Source: Saprospiraceae bacterium (lineage in GTDB: Bacteria > Bacteroidota > Bacteroidia > Chitinophagales > Saprospiraceae). Taken from it: a stretch of DNA of 37,245 nt. Shown piece by piece: positions 15,967-23,415 of the stretch (positions are counted from its first letter, which is position 1; every line of letters begins with the position of its first letter). The position numbers and the translations under genes are program-made. The notes below the pieces were generated by a model that worked only from the letters and a program-made list of their open reading frames with translations, did no database searches and had not been told where the DNA came from. Location of the stretch: contig JAHDDR010000018.1 in NCBI GenBank assembly GCA_020629255.1, positions 1 to 37,245 of the forward strand. The letters run 5' to 3'.

Positions 15967-16692
15967 ATGAAAAAAATTGCACTTATGTTTGTTTTTGTAG
16001 CTTTCTCGATGATGGCTGCATTCTCCCAAGATGACGGATTCAGGTTTGGAATCCATGCAAGCCCAGGGATCACTTGGTTAGCCAACAATAGCGATAGCGA
16101 AGCTGTTGTTAGTGATGGTACTAGTTTCGGTTTCAAATTCGGAGGCATCGGAGAACTTTATTTCCGAGAAAATTATGCCATCAAATTTGGTGTTGGTATG
16201 TCTTTGGCACAAGGAGGGAATCTTGTTTTCAATACTATTAATTCAGCTATTGATACAGCGGGAGTTGTTCTTTTTGCCGATTCACAACCCGACATCCGTA
16301 CCAATAGCGACAGCCCGAAAGTAAAATTCAGATACCAATACATTGAAGTTCCTATCGGGCTGAAAATGAGAACCAATGAAATGGGTAGTTTCAGATATTA
16401 CGCAGAAATTCCTATTTTGACCATCGGTGTTAACATAGCCGCTCGTGGAGAAATTGATGGTGTAGAGGGAGGAGATTTTAAAATTGCCAAAGATACCGGG
16501 CTCTTCCAAATTTCTTGGGGCTTGGGCGGTGGTGCCGAATATGCCATCAGTGAAACGGTTTCCCTTACAGCAGGGCTGTTTTTCCAAAGCGGTATGGCTA
16601 ACACTTATTTTTCAAAAACCAACAAAGAAGAAATCGATGAGTCAAAAACCATATTGAATGGTATCGACATTCGATTTGGTGTCATGTTCTAA
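15967..16692 (+). CDS. Small outer-membrane beta-barrel protein
   Basis: 241 residues from the ATG at 15967 (MKKIALMFVFVAFSMMAAFS, then QDDGF). The longer ORF-track start at 15748 runs antisense through gldB and is rejected. The mature part looks like an eight-stranded porin-family barrel: 'FRFGIHASPGITWLANNS', 'FGFKFGGIGELYFRENYAIKFGVGMSLAQGG', 'YIEVPIGLKMRTNEMG', 'GGGAEYAISETVSLTAGLFF', and the last strand 'GIDIRFGVMF' ends in Phe, as outer-membrane barrels do. The role is unknown; such proteins are often adhesion or structural barrels. It is divergent from gldB with an 88-base shared promoter region. Confidence 0.85.
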   Translation: MKKIALMFVFVAFSMMAAFSQDDGFRFGIHASPGITWLANNSDSEAVVSDGTSFGFKFGGIGELYFRENYAIKFGVGMSLAQGGNLVFNTINSAIDTAGVVLFADSQPDIRTNSDSPKVKFRYQYIEVPIGLKMRTNEMGSFRYYAEIPILTIGVNIAARGEIDGVEGGDFKIAKDTGLFQISWGLGGGAEYAISETVSLTAGLFFQSGMANTYFSKTNKEEIDESKTILNGIDIRFGVMF

Positions 16693-16712
16693 TCCAAGAA
16701 TTTTATATCAAA

Positions 16713-16762
16713 AAACATGAATCCCGAATTTTCAAATAAATGAAAGTTTGGGATTCATGTTT
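16713..16762. terminator. Bidirectional intrinsic terminator
   Basis: AAACATGAATCCC at 16713-16725 pairs with GGGATTCATGTTT at 16750-16762, with further A-T pairing inside. It separates the barrel gene from the convergent lipoprotein gene. Confidence 0.75.
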
Positions 16763-16770
16763 ACATGACA

Positions 16771-17622
16771 TCAATTCCAAAAATTATGGTATCGATCATA
16801 ATATTTCGTTTCCTGTCCAAAGTTCACTTTGAATTGATTTTGGCAATCATTATTCCCCATATCCATCTCAAAGGTATTATCGCCATTAGAAACCCTTACC
16901 AACCCTCTTTCATACCAGCGGCAGCCTTCCTCTCCATGTGATAGCCCAGCCACAATTCTGAAATTCCATTCTCCTTCCTCATTTAAATTGCCAGTCATTT
17001 CCCCTTCAATATAATAGACCAACCTGCCCTGCTCTTCGTACAATTTCTTGTCTAATATTTTGGAAACGCAGCCTCCTAGATCCAATGTCCCATCCGGTGT
17101 TGACAACCTCATTCCCCTATTAGGTTTTTCTGGCGACTGTTCTCCCTCGGGTTCTTCTTCGCACCAATTAACTTTAGAAATTTCTCTTCCATCATCTGTC
17201 ATTTCAACAATAGAAGACACCTTTTCTCCATCCACACCTACCCCATTGATAGAAAAATTATGGAATACCATTTTCTCTCTCTTTCCTGCTGTCATGCCTT
17301 CCATATTAGTCGTGTATGTAATGGATCCTTGATAAAGGTTTCCTTGAGAATCTTTATACCCTTCTGGATAACGGATTAGGGATTGGCTTGTATACTCCCC
17401 CGATGGAGCTTGGGATTCGATTTGTCCTGAGGGAATGCTTGAACCACCGGACATGACGAGTTTCACATCTGATTTGACCAAGCCTGCCAAATCAAAATGT
17501 GAGGTCATTATTCTGGGTAAATTATCATTGGGAATAAAGGGTTGTTCCGCCTCCCTGCATCCAAACAGAATCATTGAAATGAGGAATAAATATCCTCCTA
17601 GGATAAGATTGTTTCTCTTCAT
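16771..17622 (-). CDS. Lipoprotein of unknown family
   Basis: 283 residues. The N-terminus MKRNNLILGGYLFLISMILFGC is a lipoprotein signal with Cys22. The mature protein is predicted to be mostly beta strand, with acidic and polar loops and several cysteines (C163 region 'VNWCEEEPEG', 'LGGCVSKI', 'EEGCRWYERG', 'NNDCQNQFKVNFG') that may form disulfides. I do not recognise a domain. It is probably surface-exposed or periplasmic. It converges on the outer-membrane barrel gene and has 0.7 kb of non-coding DNA upstream. Confidence 0.7.
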   Translation of the reverse strand: MKRNNLILGGYLFLISMILFGCREAEQPFIPNDNLPRIMTSHFDLAGLVKSDVKLVMSGGSSIPSGQIESQAPSGEYTSQSLIRYPEGYKDSQGNLYQGSITYTTNMEGMTAGKREKMVFHNFSINGVGVDGEKVSSIVEMTDDGREISKVNWCEEEPEGEQSPEKPNRGMRLSTPDGTLDLGGCVSKILDKKLYEEQGRLVYYIEGEMTGNLNEEGEWNFRIVAGLSHGEEGCRWYERGLVRVSNGDNTFEMDMGNNDCQNQFKVNFGQETKYYDRYHNFWN

Positions 17623-17764
17623 TTTTTTAGAATTTAATTATTGGTTAATAGTAGTACAGACGATTCGATTACGAAATTCTCTGCTTTTATTGTTTAAATT
17701 TTATTTCACTTTTTTTAATCGATATGATTACCGAATTAAATGGTATAGTTGAAATTTATCTTAC

Positions 17765-18097
17765 ATAACGTGAGCTAAGAAAATTAAATGCAATAGTAAA
17801 CCTACTAATCAGCCACTTATCATGCTCTATCCTTTTATCTTGATACAAAAGGGCCCAAAAATCAAAGCTGTGAGCCTTTCTTTACGCCAGAAAAAATTGT
17901 AAATACTACATTCAAAAAACTCGCATCAGCTCCATTTTTCACTTAACCCTAGTGAGCACGAAATGGATAAAGCTACTGTTTACTTCGTTTTCAGCTCAAA
18001 CAGTTTTGGATTCTTAACGTATTTCCTGCTTTGTTTCGACTAAAAGTCTCAAGGTCGAATGCATTTAAAATATTTTCTAATCCTTCGTGCACGTTAT
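17765..18097. repeat. Candidate miniature inverted-repeat element
   Basis: 333 bases bounded by ATAACGTG (17765-17772) and its complement CACGTTAT (18090-18097). Reading inward from both ends gives ATAACGTG followed shortly by a GC-mixed stretch and AAG. The inside has remnants of readable frames interrupted by stops ('DTKGPKNQSCEPFF' from about 17841), and from memory this resembles a dispersed intergenic element of many Bacteroidota genomes. No transposase is present. The repeat status cannot be confirmed with one copy in view. Confidence 0.4.
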
Positions 18098-18118
18098 ATT
18101 CAGCATAATTCTAATAAC

Positions 18119-18283
18119 GAAGTGATTTAAACTTTTGGAATTAGACTTAAAGTGAATGCTTGGTTTTCAGAACAAGGATCATTTTAAGTTCCGTACTTGG
18201 AAGGTACGGAAGGCAAAATAGCCAAAGAATCTGGAAAGCAATGATTTTGCTTTAAGGCAGTTAGAATAAATTTAAATCACTTC
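18119..18283. repeat. Structured block bounded by a 13-bp inverted repeat
   Basis: GAAGTGATTTAAA (18119-18131) and its exact complement (18271-18283) enclose 139 bases. Inside lie CCGTAC/GTACGG (18191-18209), GGC/GCC around AAAATA (18212-18223) and AAAGCAA/TTGCTTT (18235-18253). It could be a non-coding RNA, a second miniature element or a relic. Confidence 0.4.
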
Positions 18284-18344
18284 AATGTGATATCAATTTA
18301 ATAAAAATTGATGAATTACTTGCAATAAAGTAAAAAATATATTT

Positions 18345-18361
18345 ACTTTGAATCTCAAAGT
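18345..18361 (+). promoter_or_regulatory. Operator-like dyad ACTTTG-N5-CAAAGT, copy 1
   Basis: ACTTTGAATCTCAAAGT is a 17-bp dyad ending 10 bases before the ATG at 18372. Its left half with the preceding TT forms TTACTTTG, close to the -7 box TAnnTTTG, so a bound repressor would block polymerase. The same dyad with a different 5-base centre recurs at 19383. Confidence 0.6.
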
Positions 18362-18371
18362 TCTTTTTAAA

Positions 18372-19013
18372 ATGGACAACCAAAAGAATCACATAGAAGA
18401 ATTGAGCTATATCCGCTCTATGATGGAACAATCCTCAAGGTTCATTTCCTTGAGTGGTCTATCGGGTGTAGGAGCCGGCGTTGTTGCCCTGCTAGGAGCT
18501 GTGGCTATTTATGTTTATTTAGGAACCACGCCATTCAGCGGTCGGAAATGGTATTATGTAGAATCCTACCCTTACGAAAAATGGGGTATGGGTCCGGAGT
18601 TTTTCTTTTTACTGGTTGCTGGAACCGTTTTGGTTTTGGCTACTACCATTGGTCTTTTCTTTTCATTGCGTAAAGCTAGGAAAGCCCACCAAAAATTAGT
18701 GACAAAATCATCCATCCGCTTGTTCTCTAATTTTATGATTCCGTTAGTTTCGGGTGGTATTTTTTGTTTAATGCTTTGGCGTTTGGGCTATTTCGGGATC
18801 ATTGCTCCCAGCATGTTGATTTTTTATGGATTGGCTCTTATCAACGGAAGTAAATATACCTTGGATGATATTCGTTATTTGGGAATGGTCGAATTATTTT
18901 TGGGATTGTTAGCTACTTGGTTCATTGGTCATGGTCTTTTATTTTGGGCCATTGGCTTTGGTGTTATGCACATCGTATATGGATTAAGAATGTACTTTAA
19001 ATACGATCGATAA
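18372..19013 (+). CDS. Polytopic membrane protein paired with winged-helix regulator
   Basis: 213 residues from the ATG at 18372. The ORF track begins at a TTG inside the upstream dyad, which is unlikely. After a polar start ('NHIEELSYIRSMMEQSSRF') come about six membrane helices, with a basic loop between helices 2 and 3 ('LRKARKAHQKLVTKSS') that places this loop in the cytoplasm. I recognise it only as a conserved Bacteroidota membrane protein commonly found beside a small HTH regulator. Its function is unknown. The N-terminal 'EELSYIRSMMEQSSRFISLSG' motif is typical of that group. It is followed after 47 bases by the regulator gene, with no terminator between. Confidence 0.8.
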   Translation: MDNQKNHIEELSYIRSMMEQSSRFISLSGLSGVGAGVVALLGAVAIYVYLGTTPFSGRKWYYVESYPYEKWGMGPEFFFLLVAGTVLVLATTIGLFFSLRKARKAHQKLVTKSSIRLFSNFMIPLVSGGIFCLMLWRLGYFGIIAPSMLIFYGLALINGSKYTLDDIRYLGMVELFLGLLATWFIGHGLLFWAIGFGVMHIVYGLRMYFKYDR

Positions 19014-19060
19014 TTTTTTTCTAAATACGATTTTTCGAAAGGTTGAATTGACATAATCAG

Positions 19061-19357
19061 ATGAAGGACATCATCAATAAATTGAATAAAATTTTTGACA
19101 GCCGGATGAGGCTGGGGATTATGTCTGTGCTTGTGGTGAACGATTGGGTAGAATTCAAAACATTAAAAGAAAACCTAGATGCTTCCGACGGCAATTTGGC
19201 AAGCCATATAAAAGCTCTAGAAAAGCATGAATACATTGAAGTACGAAAAATGTTTGTAGGAAGAAAACCACAAACTTCGTATCGAGTTACCAAAATTGGA
19301 AAAAAAGCATTCAAAGAACATTTAGATGCTCTCGAAAAATTATTAAATAACAGATAG
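19061..19357 (+). CDS. Small winged-helix transcriptional regulator (HTH_34 type)
   Basis: 98 residues, almost all one winged-helix domain: 'NKIFDSRMRLGIMSVLVV' (helix 1), 'VEFKTLKENLDASDGNLASHIKALEKHEYIEVRKMF' (helix-turn-helix with recognition helix 'DGNLASHIKALE') and 'RKPQTSYRVTKIGKKAFKEHLDALEKLL' (wing and last helix). It belongs to the MarR/PadR/ArsR-like winged-helix group, best matching the HTH_34 family. There is no sensor domain, so a ligand or partner protein must supply the signal; the membrane protein encoded just upstream is a candidate. The stop codon overlaps an intrinsic terminator. The dyads before 18372 and 19426 are its probable binding sites. Confidence 0.88.
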   Translation: MKDIINKLNKIFDSRMRLGIMSVLVVNDWVEFKTLKENLDASDGNLASHIKALEKHEYIEVRKMFVGRKPQTSYRVTKIGKKAFKEHLDALEKLLNNR

Positions 19358-19374
19358 CGGAAGCTATTTTTTTT
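19354..19374 (+). terminator. Intrinsic terminator overlapping the regulator stop
   Basis: ATAGC-GGAA-GCTAT followed directly by a run of eight T. It includes the TAG stop of the regulator and ends just before the second operator dyad, so it separates two transcription units. Confidence 0.65.
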
Positions 19375-19382
19375 AACAACAT

Positions 19383-19399
19383 ACTTTGTGATTCAAAGT
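19383..19399 (+). promoter_or_regulatory. Operator-like dyad ACTTTG-N5-CAAAGT, copy 2
   Basis: ACTTTGTGATTCAAAGT, with the same half-sites and spacing as the copy at 18345. It sits 26 bases before the ATG at 19426, and its left half overlaps a TACTTTG promoter-like box. It begins the four-gene membrane operon. Confidence 0.6.
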
Positions 19400-19425
19400 A
19401 ATTTGTAAAATAAAACAACTGAATT

Positions 19426-19926
19426 ATGAAAAAGTCATTTGTGAAATTCAGAACCCAACTCTTACAATGGTTGGTCAATTTTACGGCTCCTATTTATTTA
19501 AACCTTGTAAAGAAAAACAAAGCCCCCTGGAAATATAGTAAAGATGATTTAGCTAATTTCCCTTCGGGCTCTTTGGGAAAAGAATTATTCTTGTTTTTGG
19601 AACAAAGAAAATTCGATCTCATTCCCAAAGCCGAACGACACGACATTTTCCATTTATTAACCGGATATGATACCACGCCTGAGGAAGAAACAAAAATGCA
19701 ATTTTGGCTTTTGGGTAACGGAAAATGGACTCCCTACACCATTGGTACATGTATAATAGGTTTCTTTTTAATTCCTGAATATTCAAAATCGTTTTTTGCG
19801 GCATATAAAAAAGGGTGTGCATCTATTTCTATTTCAGATTGGCGTTTCGAACCGCTGCTTTACATGAATTTCAATTCTATTGTACAACAGATCCACCAAC
19901 CTTTATTTTTGGCTTTTAAAAAATAA
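19426..19926 (+). CDS. Coq4-like protein
   Basis: 166 residues. It carries the metal-binding signature of Coq4 proteins, HDxxH-x11-E: H72-D-I-F-H76 and E88 in 'RHDIFHLLTGYDTTPEEETK', followed by 'FWLLGNGK'. The N-terminal part ('FRTQLLQWLVNFTAPIYLNLVKK') is amphipathic and could touch the membrane. In eukaryotes Coq4 acts in ubiquinone synthesis. Bacteroidota normally use menaquinone, so that role should not be transferred. It may bind a prenyl-lipid or quinone-like molecule. It is the first gene of a tight operon with three membrane proteins and starts behind the second operator dyad. Confidence 0.78.
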   Translation: MKKSFVKFRTQLLQWLVNFTAPIYLNLVKKNKAPWKYSKDDLANFPSGSLGKELFLFLEQRKFDLIPKAERHDIFHLLTGYDTTPEEETKMQFWLLGNGKWTPYTIGTCIIGFFLIPEYSKSFFAAYKKGCASISISDWRFEPLLYMNFNSIVQQIHQPLFLAFKK

Positions 19927-19932
19927 ATCATC

Positions 19933-20700
19933 ATGGGAATGAATCAAATCATGAATATGGAAATCAGTCCTGTTCTAAAAAATAAAAAAATAATAATTTC
20001 GCAACAAACAAAATTATTCATATGGCTGTCGACTGCTTCGATCCTTTCGGTTTTTTTGATTATTTATAGATTGGAATTATTAGGAATAAACCAGCCTATT
20101 ATTTTCAATATAAATGATTCTAATTTCTTTATTACGAAGAAAGGATCTTTTATTTTTTTAATTTGGAATTTAATATTAGCATGGATTCCTTACCTCCTTG
20201 CAATTGTGAGTCCTATAATTTATAACAAGACAAAATCAAAGATTTTTTTATTTTTTATTTTGATGATTTGGTTGTTTTTCTTTCCGAATGCCCCATACAT
20301 CCTCACCGATTTTGTGCATCTGAAACAGCGTGTTCAACTACCATTCTGGTACGACATAACCCTGCTTACTTCTTTTGCAGGAATCGGTTGGATGTTGGGG
20401 CTTCTTTCTTTATGGGAAGTAGAGAAGACTTTAAAAAAAATCATGAATAAACAAATAGCAACGTCCTTCATATACTGCACAATCCTTTTGACCGGAATTG
20501 GCATTTGGATAGGTCGTTACCTCCGTTGGAATTCTTGGGACATCGCCACCCGCCCCCAAGCATTAATCCACGACATTTCACAACATCTATCGAATCCTTT
20601 GGCACATATAGACAGTCTAGGTATTTCAATCGCAATTAGTGGCCTTTTATTTATTTCTTATTTCTTTTTAAAAACGTTGGTCAGCCCTACAACTAAATAG
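19933..20700 (+). CDS. DUF1361 membrane protein
   Basis: 255 residues with about seven membrane helices. The family hallmark is 'LFFPNAPYILTDFVHL' followed by 'WYDITLLTSFAGIGWMLGLLSLWEVEK' and 'GIGIWIGRYLRWNSWDI'. All are conserved DUF1361 signatures, including the PNAPY motif and the RxxRWNSWD stretch. No biochemical function is known for the family. The first ATG (MGMNQIMNME) was kept; it lies 6 bases after the Coq4-like stop, so translation is probably coupled. ATGs at codons 3, 7 and 9 are alternatives. Confidence 0.85.
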   Translation: MGMNQIMNMEISPVLKNKKIIISQQTKLFIWLSTASILSVFLIIYRLELLGINQPIIFNINDSNFFITKKGSFIFLIWNLILAWIPYLLAIVSPIIYNKTKSKIFLFFILMIWLFFFPNAPYILTDFVHLKQRVQLPFWYDITLLTSFAGIGWMLGLLSLWEVEKTLKKIMNKQIATSFIYCTILLTGIGIWIGRYLRWNSWDIATRPQALIHDISQHLSNPLAHIDSLGISIAISGLLFISYFFLKTLVSPTTK

Positions 20701-20707
20701 TATAGAC

Positions 20708-22177
20708 ATGAAACAAAAAATCATTTTAACCGGCTTTGTCATTATTGCCTCCCTTGCCTTCAACATTCTATTTTGGAAAGAAGGATTCGGCATCAATACA
20801 ACTATATTCACGCTCGTATCATTGCTTGGAATTTATTTATCAGATAAATCAACTTTCAAGAACAGGAACATGCAAATTATTTCCCTCGGAACACTAACAT
20901 TGAGCATTGCCATTCTTTTCACCCACTCTTTTTTCTCGATCTTTATTTTCTTATTTTCTTTTGTTTTCTTAATCGGTTTTTCCCAACAGCCGTCGATCTC
21001 TTTTTTAGGAAATTCTAGTTTCACAGGATTAATGAGTTTAATAGAAGCCCCTATTAAATTTTTCTACAACCTGCCCCACCCCCAATGGAAACGACCTAAC
21101 CTTGGCCGTTCCATTTCTTTGCTTTCCATTCCTGCGGCAATTTTTATTTTATTCTTTTTTATTTATGCTTTAGCCAATCATAAATTAGCTCTTTTTGTAA
21201 CCGATGCTATACAGAAAGCATATGATTTTTTCTTTGCGATGGATATTTCTTGGGCTCGTTTACTTTTTATAGGAATTGGTTTTTTCATTGCTGCCGGTTT
21301 AGGCATTAAAAATAGAAATAAAATAGATTTTGGAATATTCCCTGAAAACATCAAAAGGGAAAAGAAGCCTAAAACCGAAGGCATTCCGAACAATTTTCCG
21401 ACAATTGGTTTAAAGAATGAATACAAAATTGCATTCATGACCATCCTATCTCTTAACGGGTTATTACTCCTTGTCAACATTCTTGACATTAATCATGTTT
21501 GGATGAAAGAAGTAGAACAATTAAATATATGGGAATTAAAAGAATTCGTTTACCAGGGTACGTATGTATTAATATTTTCCATTGCCTTAGCCATGGGTAT
21601 TTTAATTTATTTTTTCAGGAAGAACCTGAATTTTTTCCCTAACAATAAATGGCTGAAACATGCTTCTTATTTTTGGATTGCACAAAATGCATTCCTCACA
21701 TTATCCGTAGGTGTAAGGAATTTCCAATATGTACAATATTATGGTCTAGCCTACAAAAGGATTGGAGTTTTTATTTTTCTATTCCTTACTTTACTAGGAT
21801 TTATTACTATGCTCATAAAAATAAATCAAAAAAAATCATTACAATTTTTATTGAATAAAAATGCTTGGATATGGTATTTTGTATTCTGGTCTTTATCTTG
21901 GGTTAACTGGGACAGCTCTATTACAAAATATAATATATACTCCCATTATGAAACCGATATAGATTTGGATTTTTTATTCAAAGAAGTCTCTGATAAAAAT
22001 ATTCTTATCTTAGAACAGGAAAAAGATATTTTAGAAGAGAGGAGCAAATATTCTTTAAGCGAAATCCAAAACAAGATAGACATAAAAAAGAAAAATTTCA
22101 TGGACAGAAAAGAAACCCAAACTTGGCTATCTTGGAATTACAGCGATCTCACGATTATTAAAAATATCAATAAATAA
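20708..22177 (+). CDS. DUF4153/DUF4173-like polytopic membrane protein
   Basis: 489 residues with 10-12 membrane helices and a charged, helical cytoplasmic C-terminus of about 75 residues ('DLDFLFKEVSDKNILILEQEKD'). The segment 'LLLVNILDINHVW...EFVYQGTYVLIFSIALAMGILIYFFRKNLNF' and then 'NKWLKHASYFWIAQNAFLTLSVGVRNFQYVQYYGLAYKRIGVFIFLFLTLLGF' matches the conserved core of this family in Bacteroidota. Function is unknown. The family is often found with small winged-helix regulators, which fits the setting. It begins 7 bases after the DUF1361 stop. Confidence 0.8.
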   Translation: MKQKIILTGFVIIASLAFNILFWKEGFGINTTIFTLVSLLGIYLSDKSTFKNRNMQIISLGTLTLSIAILFTHSFFSIFIFLFSFVFLIGFSQQPSISFLGNSSFTGLMSLIEAPIKFFYNLPHPQWKRPNLGRSISLLSIPAAIFILFFFIYALANHKLALFVTDAIQKAYDFFFAMDISWARLLFIGIGFFIAAGLGIKNRNKIDFGIFPENIKREKKPKTEGIPNNFPTIGLKNEYKIAFMTILSLNGLLLLVNILDINHVWMKEVEQLNIWELKEFVYQGTYVLIFSIALAMGILIYFFRKNLNFFPNNKWLKHASYFWIAQNAFLTLSVGVRNFQYVQYYGLAYKRIGVFIFLFLTLLGFITMLIKINQKKSLQFLLNKNAWIWYFVFWSLSWVNWDSSITKYNIYSHYETDIDLDFLFKEVSDKNILILEQEKDILEERSKYSLSEIQNKIDIKKKNFMDRKETQTWLSWNYSDLTIIKNINK

Positions 22178-22189
22178 AAAGATGGTATC

Positions 22190-23320
22190 ATGGATGTGAT
22201 TTTTTATTTTATCGGAGGAATTATTTTTATTATCACTCTTATTATTTCAGGAGGAGCATTTATCCGTTTTGTAAAAAGTTTCAAACACAATTATATTCCA
22301 TTAGACAGCCCAAATCCTTATGTTCAATGGATCACCCGATTTAATTACAAAGCCGCTCCTTTTATTATTTCAACATTGGGTCCTCTGGGAGGTTTTCTTA
22401 TTAGTTGGACGGCCAACGATCACACAAAACATGATATATTTTACACACCGATTAATCACGATCATTTTCTCACCATTTTTATTTTTTATCTCATTTCCCT
22501 TGTAGCTTTTTGGCTCTCCATCCTTTATAAAAATAAAATGCCTCCTTTACTCGAAGTATTTTCTCTTTTGGGTATGGCACAAGGGTTTATTTTGTGTACT
22601 TTCCTAAGCATACATTTTGCACATTTTATGTTGGTTGCTTTTATTCCGATGCTCATTACTTTTCCATTAATTTGTCCTTTACTTTTTGGTATGTTGCTCT
22701 TCGTACAAATAAGGAAACATTTTTATGGATTCAGAGAAAAGCAACGGGATGAAGATCCTGTTTATGATAGTTTGATTTTAGACCATGCCCATAAATTCGT
22801 AGCGAATGATACCGTAAATAATCCTTTCATTTTTTTCCTTTTATTACCCTTCATCGCCATCCAACAAAGTGTGCTGATTCTCTTTGGGCAAGTTCCTTTG
22901 TCGGCGATCAAAGCATTTACGGAAACCACGACTTATACCTTTTCCCAATATGCCCCACCCCCCGATCTAGGAGGTCATTATCTTTGTACGATTGCATCAA
23001 GGGGAAGCCACTGGCTAGTTAGACCTCTTCGAAAAGGGATAAGGAGAGGAAAAATCATTGATGTGAACCGACAATTGCTGGTTGCCAACGCTTTTGAAGA
23101 ATGGCTCGAACAGAATACCCCCAATTTTCATCGTTTCCTAAGAAAGAATTACAACAAGGTAGGCATTCCCCTCAATCAGATGGTCAACAACAAATGGATG
23201 TCAAACCTGATGTTCATTATCATGAAACCCTTTGAATGCTTTTTTCTGATTTGGCTCTATACCTTTGATATCGCTCCAGAGAAAAGAATCCAAAGACAAT
23301 ATCTTCCAAAAGACCATTGA
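22190..23320 (+). CDS. Membrane protein, possibly DUF6688 family
   Basis: 376 residues. About six membrane helices fill the first 240 residues. The C-terminal part is soluble and well conserved in style: 'SQYAPPPDLGGHYLCTIASRGSHWLVRPLRKGIRRGKIIDVNRQLLVANAFEEWLEQ', followed by 'FHRFLRKNYNKVGIPL'. It includes a Cys-Thr-Ile-Ala-Ser-Arg-Gly motif and several basic residues that could face the cytoplasm. I associate this pattern with the family catalogued as DUF6688, from memory only. Function is unknown. It is the last gene of the operon, 12 bases after the previous stop. Confidence 0.72.
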   Translation: MDVIFYFIGGIIFIITLIISGGAFIRFVKSFKHNYIPLDSPNPYVQWITRFNYKAAPFIISTLGPLGGFLISWTANDHTKHDIFYTPINHDHFLTIFIFYLISLVAFWLSILYKNKMPPLLEVFSLLGMAQGFILCTFLSIHFAHFMLVAFIPMLITFPLICPLLFGMLLFVQIRKHFYGFREKQRDEDPVYDSLILDHAHKFVANDTVNNPFIFFLLLPFIAIQQSVLILFGQVPLSAIKAFTETTTYTFSQYAPPPDLGGHYLCTIASRGSHWLVRPLRKGIRRGKIIDVNRQLLVANAFEEWLEQNTPNFHRFLRKNYNKVGIPLNQMVNNKWMSNLMFIIMKPFECFFLIWLYTFDIAPEKRIQRQYLPKDH

Positions 23321-23357
23321 TTCTTATCAATAGAACCTTCGAGTGTAAAACAATCAT

Positions 23358-23365
23358 TTACTTTG
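23358..23365 (+). promoter_or_regulatory. Likely -7 box of the EEP-like/dgkA unit
   Basis: TTACTTTG matches TAnnTTTG with one change and lies 50 bases before the ATG at 23416. Only the left half of the ACTTTG-N5-CAAAGT dyad is present, so this unit is probably outside that regulon. Confidence 0.35.
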
Positions 23366-23415
23366 CCTATCTTTACACACCCAAATTTTATGAACATCAT
23401 GTGGCAGAATTTTAG

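Larger units (their letters stand above)
17623..18371. other. Long non-coding region with two structured blocks
   Basis: About 750 bases without a gene. The left part (17765-18097) is bounded by short inverted repeats and looks like a miniature element. The right part (18119-18283) is bounded by a 13-bp inverted repeat and contains several hairpins. The last 80 bases hold AT-rich dyads (ATCAATTT/AAATTGAT at 18292-18312 and AAAGTAAA/TTTACTTT at 18327-18349) and the operator-like dyad of the next gene. Confidence 0.5.

Noticed and set aside
15879-16148. 90-codon N-terminal extension of gldB in the ORF track
   Set aside because: It is antisense to the divergent barrel gene. The lipoprotein signal begins at the ATG at 15878.
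18348-18371. TTG start of the ORF-track protein at 18348
   Set aside because: The TTG lies inside the operator dyad. The ATG at 18372 gives the normal N-terminus of this protein group.
17623-18371. tRNA, rRNA or CRISPR array in the longest gap
   Set aside because: No cloverleaf, conserved rRNA text or regularly spaced direct repeats could be seen here or in the other gaps.
23317-23330. Terminator after the membrane operon (TTGAT-TCTT-ATCAA)
   Set aside because: The stem is only five A/T-rich pairs and has no T run.
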